NCBI GenBank assembly: GCA_029959085.1
Contig: JARWIR010000002.1
Span: 67,510,154 to 67,574,153 of the forward strand
DNA length: 64,000 nucleotides
Direction of reading: 5' to 3'
From: Nemophila menziesii
Taxonomy: Eukaryota > Streptophyta > Magnoliopsida > Boraginales > Hydrophyllaceae
Shown one piece after another: positions 20,853-33,821 of the stretch (positions within the stretch are counted from its first letter, which is position 1; each line of letters starts with the position of its first letter). The position numbers and the translations under genes are program-made. Below the pieces are notes generated by a model, which saw only the letters and a list, made by a program, of their open reading frames with translations, did not search any database and had not been told where the DNA came from.

Positions 20853-21318
20853 TGGGGCCAGGGGATGTTAAAAAGAAAGATAATAAAAGCACACACATCT
20901 TGGAAAGAATCGCGAGAAACTCTCCGCAAATGCCATATTGTTCGCAAGTAATAGTTAAATAAGTAAAAGTTTGTTCTCAGGGATTTATCGGTTAGCTCAA
21001 ACTCGTGTTCAGATATACTCATAGAGGAGATTGCTTATTTAAAATAAAAAAACATAAAAAGAATATTTGTTTGTATTTTATTTTAGACTAAGAACGTAAA
21101 TATTAAACTACTAATGCAAATAAAAATCTGACTAAGAAGAATGAAGATAATGTATAACTTAGATCTACAAGTATGCACATATCTTACTAAGTCATTATTT
21201 CAATTAGACTAAATACATCCATTACCCACAGTACTATGGGTCGATTGACTACTTACCCCCTACTGTTTAAAATACGACTGTTTACCCCTTATACTTAGTT
21301 CGCGTGACTCGTTACTGG
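20853..21318 (-). repeat. Truncated 5' LTR of the old minus-strand element
   Basis: TGGGGCCAGGGGATGTTAAAA corresponds to the inner LTR end seen at 21319 (TGGGGCCTAGGGTGTGATAAAA) and 62325. 'gtttgttctcagggattta' matches 'gattcgttctcaggg' of those LTRs. The copy stops at 21318, where a second LTR of the same direction starts. A degenerate primer site GACGGCAATGCCGAAACC lies just left at 20831-20848. Confidence 0.6.
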
Positions 21319-21930
21319 TGGGGCCTAGGGTGTGATAAAAATATATAATAATTAGATGCAAATAAACACCCTAAAGCTAGCACGGTTCTGCAAGTATACA
21401 AATCGTATGCAAGTTTTAGAAAATAAGTAAGATTCGTTCCGCAGAGACTACGAAGGTTAGAGGAATCTTATGCAATAATCAAGTGCAATTAATTAAAGCT
21501 AGAACAAATAAAACGCAGAAAAAGTAAAGACAAAGAGATATTTATTTGGTTTTTCATTAAACTAAATTAAACTATGTTAAAACTAAGAATTAAAAGACAG
21601 AAAATAAATACAAAAGAGAAGTAGTATGGGAATATAGCTTGAGTCCTTAGCATGTAATCCCCACTAGTTTTGCCGTTCTAAACATGTAAGGGTGAATTAT
21701 GTAGTATTTCAATAATCGGTTCCAATTATGCTAGGTGGTTTTAAATAAGATTTACCTGTGTCAATAAGGCTTCCTAAGCAAACTTTTCCTGTAATTGGTA
21801 AATAGTCACAAGAACTAAACCATAGTGATTATCTAGTTAGGTTGATTTGTCAGATCTAAACCAAATACTAGACGTTTTGTGCTAAACATGTAATTAAACA
21901 GGCAATTTCTTATTCTTCCCAAGAAAGAAG
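21319..21930 (-). repeat. Family-B-like LTR fragment (-)
   Basis: Begins TGGGGCCTAGGGTGTGATAAAA and keeps the order of the family-B LTR (AGCACGGTTCTGCAAGTATAC, ATTCGTTCCGCAGAG, TAGTTTTGCCGTTC, ACTAGACGTTTTG). It loses similarity at roughly 21.9 kb. The right border is approximate. Confidence 0.55.
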
Positions 21931-21959
21931 TTATTAATGTTGCAGCTGGCGTGACTCGT

Positions 21960-22617
21960 ACTAGTACACTCTTGGAGGGAAACATTTTTTGGTTGGATTA
22001 GGTCATTTGAAAGAGGCCATGACCCATAAGACTTTTATTAACCTATAAATATCAGAATTTTAAATTATAAATAGGTTATTTCTTAGTTCCATTCAGAATT
22101 TTGGCCATAGAGAAGAGCAGGTCGACCAGGAGAATGAAGAAACAGCGTTGGAGCATCACATCACCAATTCTGCATCCTTTCATTTCTATCATTAGGGTAA
22201 TTATATTTAGATTTTTGGCTTAACCATGTTTCTCAGCTTTTTATTATCTAAGTTTTTATCATGAATCTTGGATTAAATTTCCCATAGCTTGTGTTTGCTT
22301 TATTTATAATCCTTGACTATTGTTTTGTTATTCTATGTTATTTGGAAGATCATTTTGATTGAGATTGAGAATTTAAATTATAACTGCGTATGAATCATAT
22401 TAGCTTATACTTTTTAGAGACGGAGGACCTCTAGATTGACCTAAGTTCCTATATTGTCACCTCGAGGAGGGGTTTAGCAACTGAAATGGTTCCTCGTCTA
22501 GTGTGCGGTAACGATCATGATGGGCTTGCCTAACTAGATAGTCAATAGTATTAGATTTAACCACCGGTCCCCTTACCCAAGTCCCCTTGTAGTGTTGAGA
22601 TTGCCTTCTATGCTTAC
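21960..22617 (+). repeat. 5' LTR of N2, first part
   Basis: Plus-strand LTR text: CTATAAATA (about 22041) as possible TATA box, 'ttgtgtttgc' start of R-like region, then GTCTAGTGTGCGGTAACGATC and CTAACTAGATAGTC, matching the N3 LTR (52480-52530). It is cut by insertion of A3 at 22617 and continues at 35388. CTTAC (22613-22617) is the left copy of the A3 target duplication. The left border is uncertain. Confidence 0.6.
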
Positions 22618-24178
22618 TGGTGGTCCTTTGTGTGTTCTAGAAATAATGCAATAAATAATCGAACCACAACCGCAAGTGTACGGTTGTCCCAAGTAGTATT
22701 TCTGATAAATCAGATTCGTTCCAAGGACGGAATGGTTGATCACAATGTTTAGCAAGTAGTGATTGATGCACTTACGAAAATAAAAGACAATAATATATTT
22801 GTTTGGTTTTTGTTATAAGACTACTGAATGAAAGACAAATATTAAATTGCAAGTAAAAGCTAAGACGCAAGTAAAATAAGTGAAAACGCAATATGAGAAG
22901 TAGCACTTGAGAACGCAAGGATCCTCCCTATCCTATTTCTTAACTTATGTTGTTTAAGGGCTAAATTAGTCAATTACAATGGTCGGGATTCTAATTTCCT
23001 TATACCCCCGTCAGGGTGGACTATAAGGCGATCCTAAAGTGTCACTAGTCCCGTCAGGGTAAATATGATCCACCGTTGGATGATTAAGTGTTATTACCTC
23101 ATTGGCCCTAGGATTAGCTAAGCTCGTCAGAATCATTAACTTCTATCCTAGATTGAATAAATAGTTCCGTATTTAAACCCCCCGTCAGGATGATCCAATT
23201 GCCACTTATTGGAATAGCCTAAATACTATCACCTGTTCCTAGTTCATGACGCTAAAAACAGTAAACATTCATAATTTATCGAAAAGAGTAAAAGCCCTAA
23301 TTTAGTTTAATTCATTAAAACCCAAATTCAACATTCGTTAATTAATAAGAATTGGGATTCACCCATTGTTTGTTCTCAAGCACTAATGAAAACTTAGCTC
23401 ATATTAAAATGAAATACGAAATTAAAAATAAAGGAATTCATATTGTTTACAGAATTAAAAAGATAAAAGAACCTAATTTCCGGAATCGGAATGACTACGA
23501 ACGGAGATATAGACCCTCTCCAGCTCTTGTAGCTTCTTCTCCTTCCTTCAGTTGCTTCTCTCTGGTGTTTTTAATCTTGCAGAATGTGAATTGTCTGTAA
23601 AATAGAAGTCAAGGGCTGATTTTATAGGTGGAAATTCGGACTTGGACCTAGGCTTTTAATTAAATGAAATATAAAAGGCCCAAGTCCACTAACTTAGCCC
23701 AAAATCCCGTAACTGCTGATATACCTTCACTAAAACAGCTTTTCCCGATGCGTTACAACTCCGATTGACCTCATTCCAGTTGCTAAAGTTCCGTAATTCG
23801 ATAAGGAATGATTTCTCTTCAAAGGTCAACAGCTAGATCACCGCTTAAGCACCTCGAAATCAGCAATCTATGGCCTGGAAAATGGATTTTCAGCTCTAAA
23901 AATAATATCTTCGGGATTTCTTTTCAAGTCTTGACTCTATCTTTTGATCTTTGACTTTCTCCTTGGATTCCTCTTCTAGCTAACATCTTAAACCTGTAAA
24001 ATATTCACTAAAAATACCAATATTACGCGCAAAAGCTTAATAAATCAAAAATGCTAGAATTAAAAGAGGAAAATCATATTATTGCATATTTAGTCCAAAA
24101 GTCTATCGAAATGATTAAATAAACACCAAAAATGATGTCTCCTAAGGGTCGAAAATAAGAACATTTAAGGAGACATCA
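22618..24178 (-). repeat. 3' LTR of A3, 1561 bp
   Basis: On the plus strand it runs TGGTGGTCC...GGAGACATCA. The terminal inverted repeat is complete (24133-24142 / 24169-24178). Nearly identical to 33822-35382; about 90% similar by eye to the A1 and A2 LTRs. Confidence 0.97.
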
Positions 24179-24191
24179 AGACCCCCAACTC
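24179..24191 (-). other. Polypurine tract of A3
   Basis: Reverse complement is GAGTTGGGGGTCT, directly before the 3' LTR in element direction. Confidence 0.88.
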
Positions 24192-25659
24192 AAACCTTTG
24201 TCGTCCCGACAAAGCAAAACAAAACAAAACAAGGGGTAGAAGTAAACGCAAGAACAAATAGAAGCTTAGCAAATAAACCTAAAGCAATTCTTAAGATAAA
24301 TCTCATATAGCAAAACTTTAAGAACTAACATATACATACACTAATCATGCAAAATCAAACATAAATAATCTCAATCATAAAATTAAAGTTGCAATGCTTG
24401 AAGGTTACACTTGTACTCATATCTGTATGATGGCTATAGGGTGGTCATTAATCATAAATCGCTTTGAATGTTCCACCTAAATATTCCCTATCAACAGAAG
24501 TGTAAATTCACTATGTACTTAAGAATCAAGAGGTCTTTATGGTTTTAATATTGGCTTAAGGATGGTATGGATATATATTTGGTAAATTTGAAGTGAGCTT
24601 TTGGCTCTCTCCTCACTTACCATCCACGTGTCCTCGAGCTTGAGTTACGCTCAAAAATGTTCTCACTCACCCATTTGACGCGCTAAAGTTGCGTCCCCAA
24701 TGTTAACCCAAATAAATCTAAGATGATTTCCAAAAATATTCCACTTTGCCGATTTATTCAATTTTTTCTTTCTTTTTATTTTCTTTTTTTTCTTTTTTGT
24801 ACAAGATACCCATGACCATCATTTTGATGTGAAAAGTCATGTCTCTTATAATTTTCTTTTTCTTTTTCTCTCTTTTTTTTTTTTTTTTTTTTTTTTTTCA
24901 AATCCCGGCAAAGGGTTACAAATAATAATATCATCTACATTTTTGTGCCTCAATACAAACACATATAATCCCTTCCCAATGTAAATTCCCAAAATGTGGA
25001 CCCTCCACCCCAAACTCAAGCTCGAGACAAGTCTCAGGGTTGTGATTCAAGTGCGGGTCATTTGGTCATGCCTAATAATCTAAAGGATAATGGGCTTATA
25101 TCGTGGCTACAAAAGAAAAGGCTTAAGGCTCAAAATTGGGCTAAGACGGATAAAATTATAATAAGGGATAGCAAGCTAAAAGGTTTCAAATGGCTTAACA
25201 AAGAACTGCCCCTATCATTTTCCTAAGTACATAGCTTGTCTTTAGTTCATATCTAGGTGGGTTCTCTACTAATTAAGATTTCACGTTCTACACACCAAAC
25301 ATATTCCTTAAGTACAAGCTTACTTCATTTGCATTGTTCATTAATTTTTCCTATCAATTACCTATGTTCGCATGCAATTGTAAGTGCGTTCTATACCAAT
25401 CCCTAAAGTCCACTATTTACTATCATAGATTCATCAAAAGTATGCTTAAAGGGACATTTAAAATCTTCTATAGTCAAACGCAACTCCGAAAATTATTTTT
25501 ATTGAAAGCAAATAAAACATATAACACATAAAAATTGGGATGAGGCAACGAACCCCACCCCAAACTCAAAAATGAGTCGTGTCCCCACGACTCGAAAAGA
25601 CTCAACGTAATAAAAATAAACTAAACTAACTAAAATGCGAAAAGGATAGAAAACGTATC
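24192..25659 (-). other. 3' UTR of A3
   Basis: Non-coding. It carries polypurine-type motifs in element direction at 25001-25017 and 25551-25567, and a T26 run (24873-24898; A26 in the element). The AACCGGG-type palindrome that A1 and A2 carry beside their A tracts is missing here. Open frames in the region are short and lack recognisable content. Confidence 0.7.
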
Positions 25660-26991
25660 TTAACCAGCACGAGGCTGGTTATCGGTGTTGCGTCCACGAA
25701 CTTTCTCTTGTGTAAGAATACCATAGGTGGCGTGTTGAATTGTGCTCACCCCCATTAACATGTTTCGGAGAAGTTCTAACTCTTTTGTAACGTTTCCTAA
25801 AGACGCAATCATCGTCACTTGGTTCTCTTCTAACACCTTCACTTTAGCTTCCAACTCATCAGTTGTATGCATCTTCTTCTTTGGAGGAGCTCTAGGATTC
25901 CTTGTTGCTTTTACCACTTCATCATGAATATTCTTGATCAAAGTTAAACCCATGCTCTCACACCCTACAACACGATCAATCTCTGCGTCTTTACGCGGAA
26001 CCTTTGCGTCTAAACACAAAGTAGTGACAGTACAAGGAAATTTGAGATTTTGTTGTGAAGTAGGAATTCTAGCAAATTCCATGATGGTATCATATATCAC
26101 ACGAGCAACATCCATGGGTTTCTCCTCAATAATACATTTAATGAACAAAAGATGCTCCTTCTTCACTTCTGATATGTGTTTAACTCCGAAGAAGGTAGGT
26201 ATTATAAAACGTGACCAAATCTTAGCACATGGTAGCAAGTTACTACTATACATCTGTCCAGGATATCTCTCTCCTTCGGGAATTGGGTGGGCCCCATCAA
26301 TAGTCACTTTCCCCCAAAGGGATTCATAGTCAAACGAAGGCTCTTGAAGAGATTCTTGAAACGGACATATTCCGGAAAACTTGGGTAACTTCAATGATTT
26401 ACGAATAAGCTCAACGGAGAAAGGAACTACCTTTTTGCGAATTATAACAGCTTCTTTTGAGAAGGCGATTCCTTCATAAAAATCTCGCACCAAGGTAGGA
26501 ATATACTCAAGCTTCCTTTCTCTCAATTCCTTCCAACCCAATTTATCACAAGTAACACCATAATCTTTATAAGCACTAGTCATAATACCTTTAGGAAGAT
26601 TCATCTCCTCACCAAACTTCAAAAATTCAATTCGATCACGAACCTGAGTATCCCAAGGAACGAAGACTCTCTTAGGCTTTTGAGCCCAAGCTTTCCTACG
26701 CGGAGCTTTCGGTTGTTGCACTGGTTCTTCGGGAACTTCTTGTTCAGCTTCTTCAATCTCTTCTTCAACTTCTTCCTCACTTTCTTCATCACTCTCATCA
26801 ATTAACCTGCTCTTTTTCGGATTAGCCTTACTCGGATTCTCTTTTCGTTTCGGAGCAATTTGGTTTTGGACAGTCTTTTTGGATCGCGAATCCGGAATCT
26901 CAATTGCTTGGTCTGGGCTAGCTCCAACAGTGTTCCTGTTTCTTGGTATGTTTCTTCGATAGTTACACATGGAATCGGTTCTGTTAGTCAT
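25660..26991 (-). CDS. Athila env-like protein of A3 (intact), 443 aa
   Basis: ATG at 26991 begins MTNRTDSMCNYRRN; the stop is at 25660-25662. Residues 1-115 are charged and low-complexity with a nuclear-signal-like KRKENPSKANPKKSR and a long acidic stretch. Residues about 120-345 hold the conserved block: WDTQVRDRIEFLKFGEE, LVRDFYEG, KKVVPFSVELIRKSLKLP, IWSRFIIPTFFGVKHISEVKKEH, DVARVIYDTIMEF, KFPCTVTTLCLDAK. Residues about 370-420 form a likely coiled coil (DELEAKVKVLEENQ). No signal peptide or hydrophobic fusion or anchor segment is visible, which argues against a true envelope. The ATG lies just after a GAGTTTGGGGTG motif. Function unknown. Confidence 0.9.
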   Translation of the reverse strand: MTNRTDSMCNYRRNIPRNRNTVGASPDQAIEIPDSRSKKTVQNQIAPKRKENPSKANPKKSRLIDESDEESEEEVEEEIEEAEQEVPEEPVQQPKAPRRKAWAQKPKRVFVPWDTQVRDRIEFLKFGEEMNLPKGIMTSAYKDYGVTCDKLGWKELRERKLEYIPTLVRDFYEGIAFSKEAVIIRKKVVPFSVELIRKSLKLPKFSGICPFQESLQEPSFDYESLWGKVTIDGAHPIPEGERYPGQMYSSNLLPCAKIWSRFIIPTFFGVKHISEVKKEHLLFIKCIIEEKPMDVARVIYDTIMEFARIPTSQQNLKFPCTVTTLCLDAKVPRKDAEIDRVVGCESMGLTLIKNIHDEVVKATRNPRAPPKKKMHTTDELEAKVKVLEENQVTMIASLGNVTKELELLRNMLMGVSTIQHATYGILTQEKVRGRNTDNQPRAG

Positions 26992-27450
26992 CTCTTTTCA
27001 CCCCAAACTCAAAACTTCAAATAGAGAAAAAGCTAGAGAAAAGCTTTGAAATTTGATGTTTTGAGGCTTAAAACTTGAAGAACTAGGTGTTATATGAGAT
27101 GGGTTAAGGTTATTTGAGAGAGATTTTGAAAGAATTTGGATTAATTTCAAGGTTAGGAGAAAGAAATTTTTGGAGAAAAGGTGAAATTTGATGATGTTTT
27201 GGAGAAGCTATGAGTTGATTTTGTGTTTTTGTGATGATAGAAGGCTTGATTTGATGATTTTATAGTTGTTTGTTGATGATTTTCGGAGTAGGTGGAGGCA
27301 AGAATTCGGATTATAAGGTTTGGCTTGGAAAAGAGGCAAAAAAACTAGGTTTAATGAAGTTAAAACCGCCTCTCGTAACAGCTGGCCGGTATGCCTTCGG
27401 ATTCGCCGGTATACCGGCCGATCCGCCGGTATGCCGGCCGAGAGGTCGGC

Positions 27451-27488
<38 letters not shown>

Positions 27489-28035
27489 CAATACGCAAGT
27501 GCATTGCGTCGTCGCTGACGCAATGGTCAGGGAATTTGAAATCCTTGACCGGCTAGCCGGCGGATTCGCCGGTATGCCTGTGAAATCTCGATGGCGCATT
27601 TGATGACGCAGCAACCTTGCGTCATCGCTGACGCAAGGACCAGAACATTCTTCCTCGTTGGCCGGCTAGCCGGCGGATTTCTCGCTGGCGCGAATGAAGA
27701 CGCAGCATTGCTGCGTTGTCGCTGACGCAGTGGTCAGGGAGTTGGGGTCTATCTGCTCGTTTGGCCGGTATGCCGGCTAGCTCGCCGGCTAGCCGGTCAA
27801 ACCTGCTGTGGACTTCAATTTTTCTCCGTTTTTCCATCGTTTTGACCCCAAACTCATGACCATTATACCCCTGAAATCATCAAAAACAAACACCCTTCCT
27901 CATTTCTTAAAAATAAAACTAAAATAAACGAAAACTTTAACTAATATACACTACGGAAATTGAAATACTGAAACTAATATACAAGAAATTGGCTTTTGTT
28001 TAACGTCGTTAAGCTCGACGGGTTACCTCGTGCTT
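26992..28035 (-). other. Region between pol and env-like ORF of A3
   Basis: Non-coding. In element direction: possible splice acceptor TTTTTGATGATTTCAG (27871-27886), polypurine motif (27844-27855), GC-rich palindrome array (27390-27805) containing an A34 run (T on the plus strand, 27455-27488), then an A/C-rich leader and a second polypurine motif (26999-27010) just before the env-like ATG. Small open frames across the array come from the repeats. Confidence 0.7.
27390..27805 (-). repeat. Array of GCCGGTATACCGGC / GCCGGCTAGCCGGC palindromes in A3
   Basis: Perfect palindromes GCCGGTATACCGGC (27406-27419) and GCCGGCTAGCCGGC (27661-27674), with further copies near 27385, 27425, 27550, 27570, 27763 and 27785. 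Between them recur GCTGACGCA, GGTCAGGGA and the half-site GCGCCATCGAGA (about 27588, minus strand). The spacer words CTGACC..GCG and GCGCCATCGA match those in the A2 array although the palindromes differ. Confidence 0.85.
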
Positions 28036-31000
28036 CTAAGGAGCTTCGAGGAGGTACATGACCTCTCCGGGATGTGGGTCTTTTGCACGATCGGTGTCTT
28101 CTCCTCCATGATAAATTTTTAAACGATGACCGTTCACCATGAATGTACGGTTCTCAAGTGGATGTTCTATCTCTATAGCTCCATGAGGTGTAACCTTGGT
28201 TACAATGTAAGGACCCGACCACTTCGATCTTAATTTCCCCGGATAATTACTGAACTTCGAATTATATTTCAACACTCTTTGTCCCACTACAAAGTTCTTC
28301 TCTCGAATTCGATTATCATGCCATCTTTTAGTATTTTCTTTATAGAGCTTAGCATTTTCATAAGCATGTAATCTAAATTCATCAAGCTCATTAAGTTTCA
28401 TCATTCGATTCTCACCAGCTAGTATAGGATCTAAATTTAACTTTGCAATAGCCCAATAGGCACCCATTTCTAACTCAAGAGGTAAGTGACAAGCCTTACC
28501 ATAAACCATTCGATACGGAGAAGCACCTACTGGGGTTTTGAAAGCGGTTCGATATGCCCAAAGTGCATCATCTAATTTCATAGACCAATCTTTTCTAGTA
28601 GGACTAACGGTTTTCTCTAAGATAGATTTTACCTCACGATTTGATACTTCGGCTTGACCATTGGCTTGTGGATGATAAGCGGTAGACACACGATGTCTCA
28701 CTCCATATTTCTCTAGAACAGTCTTCAAATACTTATTAACGAAATGAGTACCTCCATCGCTAATAATCACCCTTGGAGTTCCATGTCTAGTGAAACTATG
28801 TGATTTTAAGAACTTAATCACCACTCTAGAATCATTGGTAGGTAAAGCCACTGCTTCTACCCACTTAGACACGTAATCAACAGCTAATAAGATGTAGAGG
28901 TTACCATTTGAAGGGACGAACGGACCCATAAAATCTATACCCCAAACATCAAATATTTCAACTTCTAACACATTATTACGTGGCATCTCATCCCTCTTGG
29001 ATATGTTACCGGTAAATTGGCATCTATTACATTTTTTTGTGTATTCATGACAATCTTTTATAATAGAGGGCCAATAGAAACCTGATTGTAATACCTTAGC
29101 AGCAGTTCGATCTCCTTTGAAATGTCCACCGTAAGGTGAATCATGACACCCAGCTATAATCGCCTCAATTTCTTCCTTGGCTACGCATCTTCTTACCATC
29201 TGATCAGCACACACTTTGTAGAGGAAAGGATCCTCCCAAAAGAACTGTCTTGCACGGTGAGCTAATCTTTTTCGCTCTTGATAAGTTGAACCTTCAGGAA
29301 AGGAACCACTTACCACTAAGTTTGCAATATCTGCGTACCAAGGGGCTTCATAGCCACGAACTTCGAATAGATTCTCGTCAGGAAATTCTTCTCTAACCGC
29401 TTCAATACCACTATTCAACTCTGAACCTTCTAATCTCGATAGATGATCTGCAACCTGATTCTCGCACCCTTTTCTATCCTTGATCTCTAAATCAAACTCT
29501 TGAAGCAATAAAACCCATCTGATTAACCTTGGTTTAGCATCCTTCTTCTCCATAAGATATCGAATCGCTGAATGATCTGTATAGACAATAACTTTCGCTC
29601 CAAGAAGATAAGAGCGAAATTTATCGAATGAATACACAACCGCTAGCAACTCCTTTTCTGTAACTGTATAATTAATCTGAGCACCATTAAAAGTTTTACT
29701 AGCATAATAAATCGAATGAAAAACTTTCTCTTTTCTTTGTCCTAATACAGCTCCCATACATAAATCACTCGCATCACACATAACCTCAAACGGTAAATTC
29801 CAATCTGGAGGCACTACTATAGGAGCAGAAATAAGCTTTTCTTTGATTGCTTTGAAAGCCGCTAAACAAGCTTCATCAAAAAGGAATTTGGAATCCTTTT
29901 CAAGTAAGTTGCATAACGGTTTCGCAATCTTAGAAAAGTCTTTGATAAATCGCCTATAAAAGCCAGCATGGCCTAGAAAACTTCTTACCCCTTTAACAGA
30001 AACAGGAGGGGGAAGAGTTTTAATTACCTCAACCTTCGCTCTATCGACTTCCAATCCAACATTCGAAACTTTGTGACCCAGAACAATACCTTCGCGAACC
30101 ATGAAATGACATTTCTCCCAGTTTAACACCAAATCTGTTTCTTTGCATCTGACTAACACTTTCTCTAAATTGTCTAAACATTTATCAAAATCATCACCAA
30201 ATACAGAGAAATCATCCATAAACACTTCAAGAAAGTTATCGATCATATCCCAGAAGATGGCCATCATGCATCTTTGAAAGGTAGCGGGAGCATTACACAA
30301 CCCAAATGGCATTCTACGATATGCAAAAGTACCAAAGGGGCATGTAAATGTTGTTTTATGTTGATCTTCTGGAGCCACGTAAATTTGATTATACCCTGAA
30401 TAACCATCCAAGAAGCAATAGTACTCTCTTCTGGCTAATTTGTCTAACATCTGATCTATGAAGGGCAAAGGGAAATGATCTTTTCTGGTGGCCTTGTTCA
30501 GCTTCCTATAATCCATGCAAACTCTCCATCCAACTACCGTTCTTGAAGGAATCGCTTCATTTTTATCATTAAGAACTGTTGTCATTCCTCCCTTCTTCGG
30601 TACACACTGAACCGGACTCACCCATTCACTACTCGAAATGGGGTAAATAATCCCCGCATCTAAAAGCTTGATCACCTCTTTCTTTACCACATCCTTCATA
30701 GCGGGCATTAATCTTCTTTGACCTTCAACTGAGCGTGCGTTAACATCTTCAAGTATGATTTTGTGTTGACAATAGGATGGACTAATGCCTTTGATGTCAG
30801 CAATTGTCCAACCTATTGCTTCTTTGTTGGCTCTTAACACACGCAACAGTTTATCTTCTTGAGGACCTGTTAAATTAGCTGAAACAATAACAGGTAGAGT
30901 TTCATTAGTACCTAAATACGCATACCTCAAGTGTGCTGGCAATGGTTTTTCTTCCAATTCCGGAGGAGATTCAATTGAAGGCTTCTTTTTAGGAACAATC

Positions 31001-33687
31001 TCCCCCGGTTCTCTCACAGGTTCATAGGCAGGACGCCTATACTTCGGATTTTCAGAATTGAGAGCTGCTATTGTTTCAGTAAGCTCCTCCATCATCTCAG
31101 GTGAATCTAGTGTTAAAGCAGCCTGCAAGATATCATCAAAATTTAGACAATTAAATACCTCTTGCGATGCTTGCTCTACTACATCCATTCTGAAGCAATC
31201 TTCCTGAGAGTCTGGGAATTTCATAGCTCGAAATACATTGAATTTCACTTCCTCATCTTGTATCCTCATTGTTAATTCGCCATTCTCTACATCGATCAAT
31301 GTTCTCCCTGTAGCTAGGAATGGTCTACCCAAGATAATGGGGACATTTCTATCTGCATTGTATTCAAGGATTACGAAATCAACAGGAAATATAAGTGTAC
31401 CTGCCTTAACAAGGACATCCTCAATGCGACCTTCAGGATGAGCAAGAGATCTGTCCGCCATTTGCAAGACCATAGAAGTGGGTCTTGCGTTTCCAATTTT
31501 TAGCTTATCAAATATCGACTTGGGCATTAAATTGATGCTAGCTCCCAAGTCACATAGCGCCTTTCCTTTCCATTCCTCTCCAATTGATATAGGAATCGTG
31601 AAACTCCCTGGATCTACCAACTTCGGAGGTAATTTACTTTGACAAATCGCGCTACACTCTTCTGGAAGACCAATCATCTCGTTATCACAATAGGGCCTTT
31701 TGTTAGTGAGGGCCCTCTTCAAAAACTTAGTGTATTTCGGAATATCTCGAATCGCCTCAAGTAACGGGATATTAATACTTAGACCCTTCACTCTATTAAA
31801 GAATTTCTGAAAATCACCCAAATCACCCTTTTTCTGAACTCGCGATGGGAACGGTGGTGGAGGGCGATTAATCACCATATCATCTTTCTTTTTCGGAACT
31901 TCTCTTGGTCTCACTATTTCTTCAACCTCATTATCTTTCTCATTTTCTTTCTCTTTCTCCACCACTTCCTTTTCTTTCCTTGGTACTTCTTTCTCTTTCA
32001 TAATGGGAAAAGGAGGGGGAGGAAGGTTCTTACCACTTCTCAATGTAACAGCATTACAATCTTCGCGTTGCTTCGGATTCTCAGTATCGCTAGGAAGTTG
32101 CCCTTGTGGGCGCTGATTTAGCTGTTTATTAATTTGGCTTAGCTGATTCTGGAAAATCTTCATATTCGCTTCAGCTGCGTTCTGACGTTCTAAGGCTTGT
32201 GTTTGAAGAGCAATTAAATTTTCAACGGTTTTCTGAAGGGTAACTACTCCTTCTTGTGGATGGGCAGGTAGGGCTTTTTGGTTTAAAGTTTCATCGTATG
32301 TATTCTGAGGAGTATTCTGAGGAGCTTGCCTTTGTACATAATTTCCCTGATTCTGTCCTCCTTGATAATTGTTGTGTGGTCTTGGATTATAGTTATTACC
32401 TTGGGGACGCGGCTGATACGCATAGGTAGGATTGGCTGCCCCATTAGGATTTGAGTATTGAAACCCAGGATGGTTTCTGTTAGGCTGATATCCATTACCA
32501 CTTGAATTGAAGTTACCTCTGTTGGACATGAACATCACGGATTCTTGGTTATTTGGACAACTTTCCTCATCATGATCATCTACCTGACAAATCGAACACA
32601 TATAAACCTCTTGTGCAGCATGCACAGCTACCTTCTTACCCGAAAATCCTTCTTTCACAGCTAAAGTAAGCTGTTTCAATTGTTGCTCAATAGTACTCTG
32701 AATCTTGTTTTCAAACGTAGCAAATTTCTCTTCCATATCAACATTATTCACTCCCTTAACCGGTGCTCTTACTGAATTCCACCCAACTTCATTCTTGACT
32801 GTTCTCTCTAAGATAATTTTAGCATGAGCGGGTTGAACTTGAAGAAAACCTGCACCACATAGCGTATCCAACTTCTCTCTTGACTTCCCATCAAGGCCTC
32901 TATAAAAGATCTTAAGCTGTTGTTGTTCTGAATACCCATGATTGGGAACTTTACGCAAACACATCTGAAACCTTGTCCAACTCCTACCCACAGTTTCCTC
33001 ATATTCTTGACGGAAATGCGTCAATTCTAATTCAGCATCTAACCTCATGTTACTTGGATAATACCTGTCAAAGAACGCAATCTCTAATTGGTCCCAATTG
33101 GTGATCTTCGTAGGATCTTGCGTATCGTGCCATTCACTTGCTCCCTCAGTAACAAAGAACTTAAAAGCAGCAAAATACATCTGTTCTCTCGAGACCCCTT
33201 GTGTGATATAAGAATCACATATCTGTTTGAATTTCTGTACTGCCCTGAGAGGATCTTCTGCTGGTCTACCACGAAAATTACCAAAATTCTGGAACTGAGC
33301 TAACATACCCGAATCTGGACGAAAACGTGGAACATTAATATCTGGAGCACCTACTCCTATAGCTGGAGCACGGAATGGAACTTCTGGAGGACCGTTAGTA
33401 AACCACGGATCATGATTCATCACTATCTGGACTGGAGGATTGGGATTTAGTGGTTGAACTGGAGGAATAACGCCCGGAGCTAAAGGTTGGCCATTTGCAT
33501 CTAGCTGGCCTTGTCCATTATTCAGTTGATTATTTTGAAGATTGATGTCTGCCATTCTGTTACTTAACTCTTCTACCTCTAAAGCTTCTCGTTCTCTTCT
33601 TCTCTTGTTTGCAAGTCTGATCAACGATTCTGGATTACTAAGGATCGGAGGTGTTGGCTCTAGATCCTTGAATAGCCTTCTTCGCAT
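28036..33687 (-). CDS. Athila gag-pol polyprotein of A3 (intact), 1883 aa
   Basis: ATG 33687 ([11 protein letters not shown]) to stop 28036, with no interruption. Gag capsid about residues 100-290; zinc knuckle [14 protein letters not shown] about 363-377; a Lys/Glu/Pro-rich linker; aspartic protease with CDLGAS at about 711; reverse transcriptase with [31 protein letters not shown] and FMDDF at about 1157; RNase H from MCDASD (about 1305) through [10 protein letters not shown]; integrase zinc finger (HDSPYGGH...CNRC), DDE residues near 1583, 1643 and 1679; GPY/F-type end module (KWSGPYIV). There is no chromodomain. It supplies particle, protease, cDNA synthesis and integration functions in trans to related elements. 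Translation starts 24 bases after a strong YAG site. Confidence 0.97.
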   Translation of the reverse strand: MRRRLFKDLEPTPPILSNPESLIRLANKRRREREALEVEELSNRMADINLQNNQLNNGQGQLDANGQPLAPGVIPPVQPLNPNPPVQIVMNHDPWFTNGPPEVPFRAPAIGVGAPDINVPRFRPDSGMLAQFQNFGNFRGRPAEDPLRAVQKFKQICDSYITQGVSREQMYFAAFKFFVTEGASEWHDTQDPTKITNWDQLEIAFFDRYYPSNMRLDAELELTHFRQEYEETVGRSWTRFQMCLRKVPNHGYSEQQQLKIFYRGLDGKSREKLDTLCGAGFLQVQPAHAKIILERTVKNEVGWNSVRAPVKGVNNVDMEEKFATFENKIQSTIEQQLKQLTLAVKEGFSGKKVAVHAAQEVYMCSICQVDDHDEESCPNNQESVMFMSNRGNFNSSGNGYQPNRNHPGFQYSNPNGAANPTYAYQPRPQGNNYNPRPHNNYQGGQNQGNYVQRQAPQNTPQNTYDETLNQKALPAHPQEGVVTLQKTVENLIALQTQALERQNAAEANMKIFQNQLSQINKQLNQRPQGQLPSDTENPKQREDCNAVTLRSGKNLPPPPFPIMKEKEVPRKEKEVVEKEKENEKDNEVEEIVRPREVPKKKDDMVINRPPPPFPSRVQKKGDLGDFQKFFNRVKGLSINIPLLEAIRDIPKYTKFLKRALTNKRPYCDNEMIGLPEECSAICQSKLPPKLVDPGSFTIPISIGEEWKGKALCDLGASINLMPKSIFDKLKIGNARPTSMVLQMADRSLAHPEGRIEDVLVKAGTLIFPVDFVILEYNADRNVPIILGRPFLATGRTLIDVENGELTMRIQDEEVKFNVFRAMKFPDSQEDCFRMDVVEQASQEVFNCLNFDDILQAALTLDSPEMMEELTETIAALNSENPKYRRPAYEPVREPGEIVPKKKPSIESPPELEEKPLPAHLRYAYLGTNETLPVIVSANLTGPQEDKLLRVLRANKEAIGWTIADIKGISPSYCQHKIILEDVNARSVEGQRRLMPAMKDVVKKEVIKLLDAGIIYPISSSEWVSPVQCVPKKGGMTTVLNDKNEAIPSRTVVGWRVCMDYRKLNKATRKDHFPLPFIDQMLDKLARREYYCFLDGYSGYNQIYVAPEDQHKTTFTCPFGTFAYRRMPFGLCNAPATFQRCMMAIFWDMIDNFLEVFMDDFSVFGDDFDKCLDNLEKVLVRCKETDLVLNWEKCHFMVREGIVLGHKVSNVGLEVDRAKVEVIKTLPPPVSVKGVRSFLGHAGFYRRFIKDFSKIAKPLCNLLEKDSKFLFDEACLAAFKAIKEKLISAPIVVPPDWNLPFEVMCDASDLCMGAVLGQRKEKVFHSIYYASKTFNGAQINYTVTEKELLAVVYSFDKFRSYLLGAKVIVYTDHSAIRYLMEKKDAKPRLIRWVLLLQEFDLEIKDRKGCENQVADHLSRLEGSELNSGIEAVREEFPDENLFEVRGYEAPWYADIANLVVSGSFPEGSTYQERKRLAHRARQFFWEDPFLYKVCADQMVRRCVAKEEIEAIIAGCHDSPYGGHFKGDRTAAKVLQSGFYWPSIIKDCHEYTKKCNRCQFTGNISKRDEMPRNNVLEVEIFDVWGIDFMGPFVPSNGNLYILLAVDYVSKWVEAVALPTNDSRVVIKFLKSHSFTRHGTPRVIISDGGTHFVNKYLKTVLEKYGVRHRVSTAYHPQANGQAEVSNREVKSILEKTVSPTRKDWSMKLDDALWAYRTAFKTPVGASPYRMVYGKACHLPLELEMGAYWAIAKLNLDPILAGENRMMKLNELDEFRLHAYENAKLYKENTKRWHDNRIREKNFVVGQRVLKYNSKFSNYPGKLRSKWSGPYIVTKVTPHGAIEIEHPLENRTFMVNGHRLKIYHGGEDTDRAKDPHPGEVMYLLEAP

Positions 33688-33821
33688 ACACCAAACCTAA
33701 AAACCTGAAAAGAAACTAAACAAAAAGCGTAAAACTGATAAAATAAAATAAAATGCACTTATCACTAAAGGATAAACACCGTGGTCACACGCTACCGTCC
33801 CCGGCAGCGGCGCCAAAAACT
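33688..33821 (-). other. Leader of A3 with primer binding site (33798-33815)
   Basis: In element direction: 6 bp after the LTR, primer site TGGCGCCGCTGCCGGGGA (33798-33815), then a leader of about 110 bases with the gag-proximal TTTCTTTTCAGGTTTTTAGG, resembling a 3' splice site, just before the gag ATG. Confidence 0.8.

Noticed and set aside
23352..23600. 82-codon frame in the A3 LTR, repeated at 34556-34804
   Set aside because: It lies inside both LTR copies around the transcript start, has no recognisable domain and is broken in the A1 and A2 LTRs.
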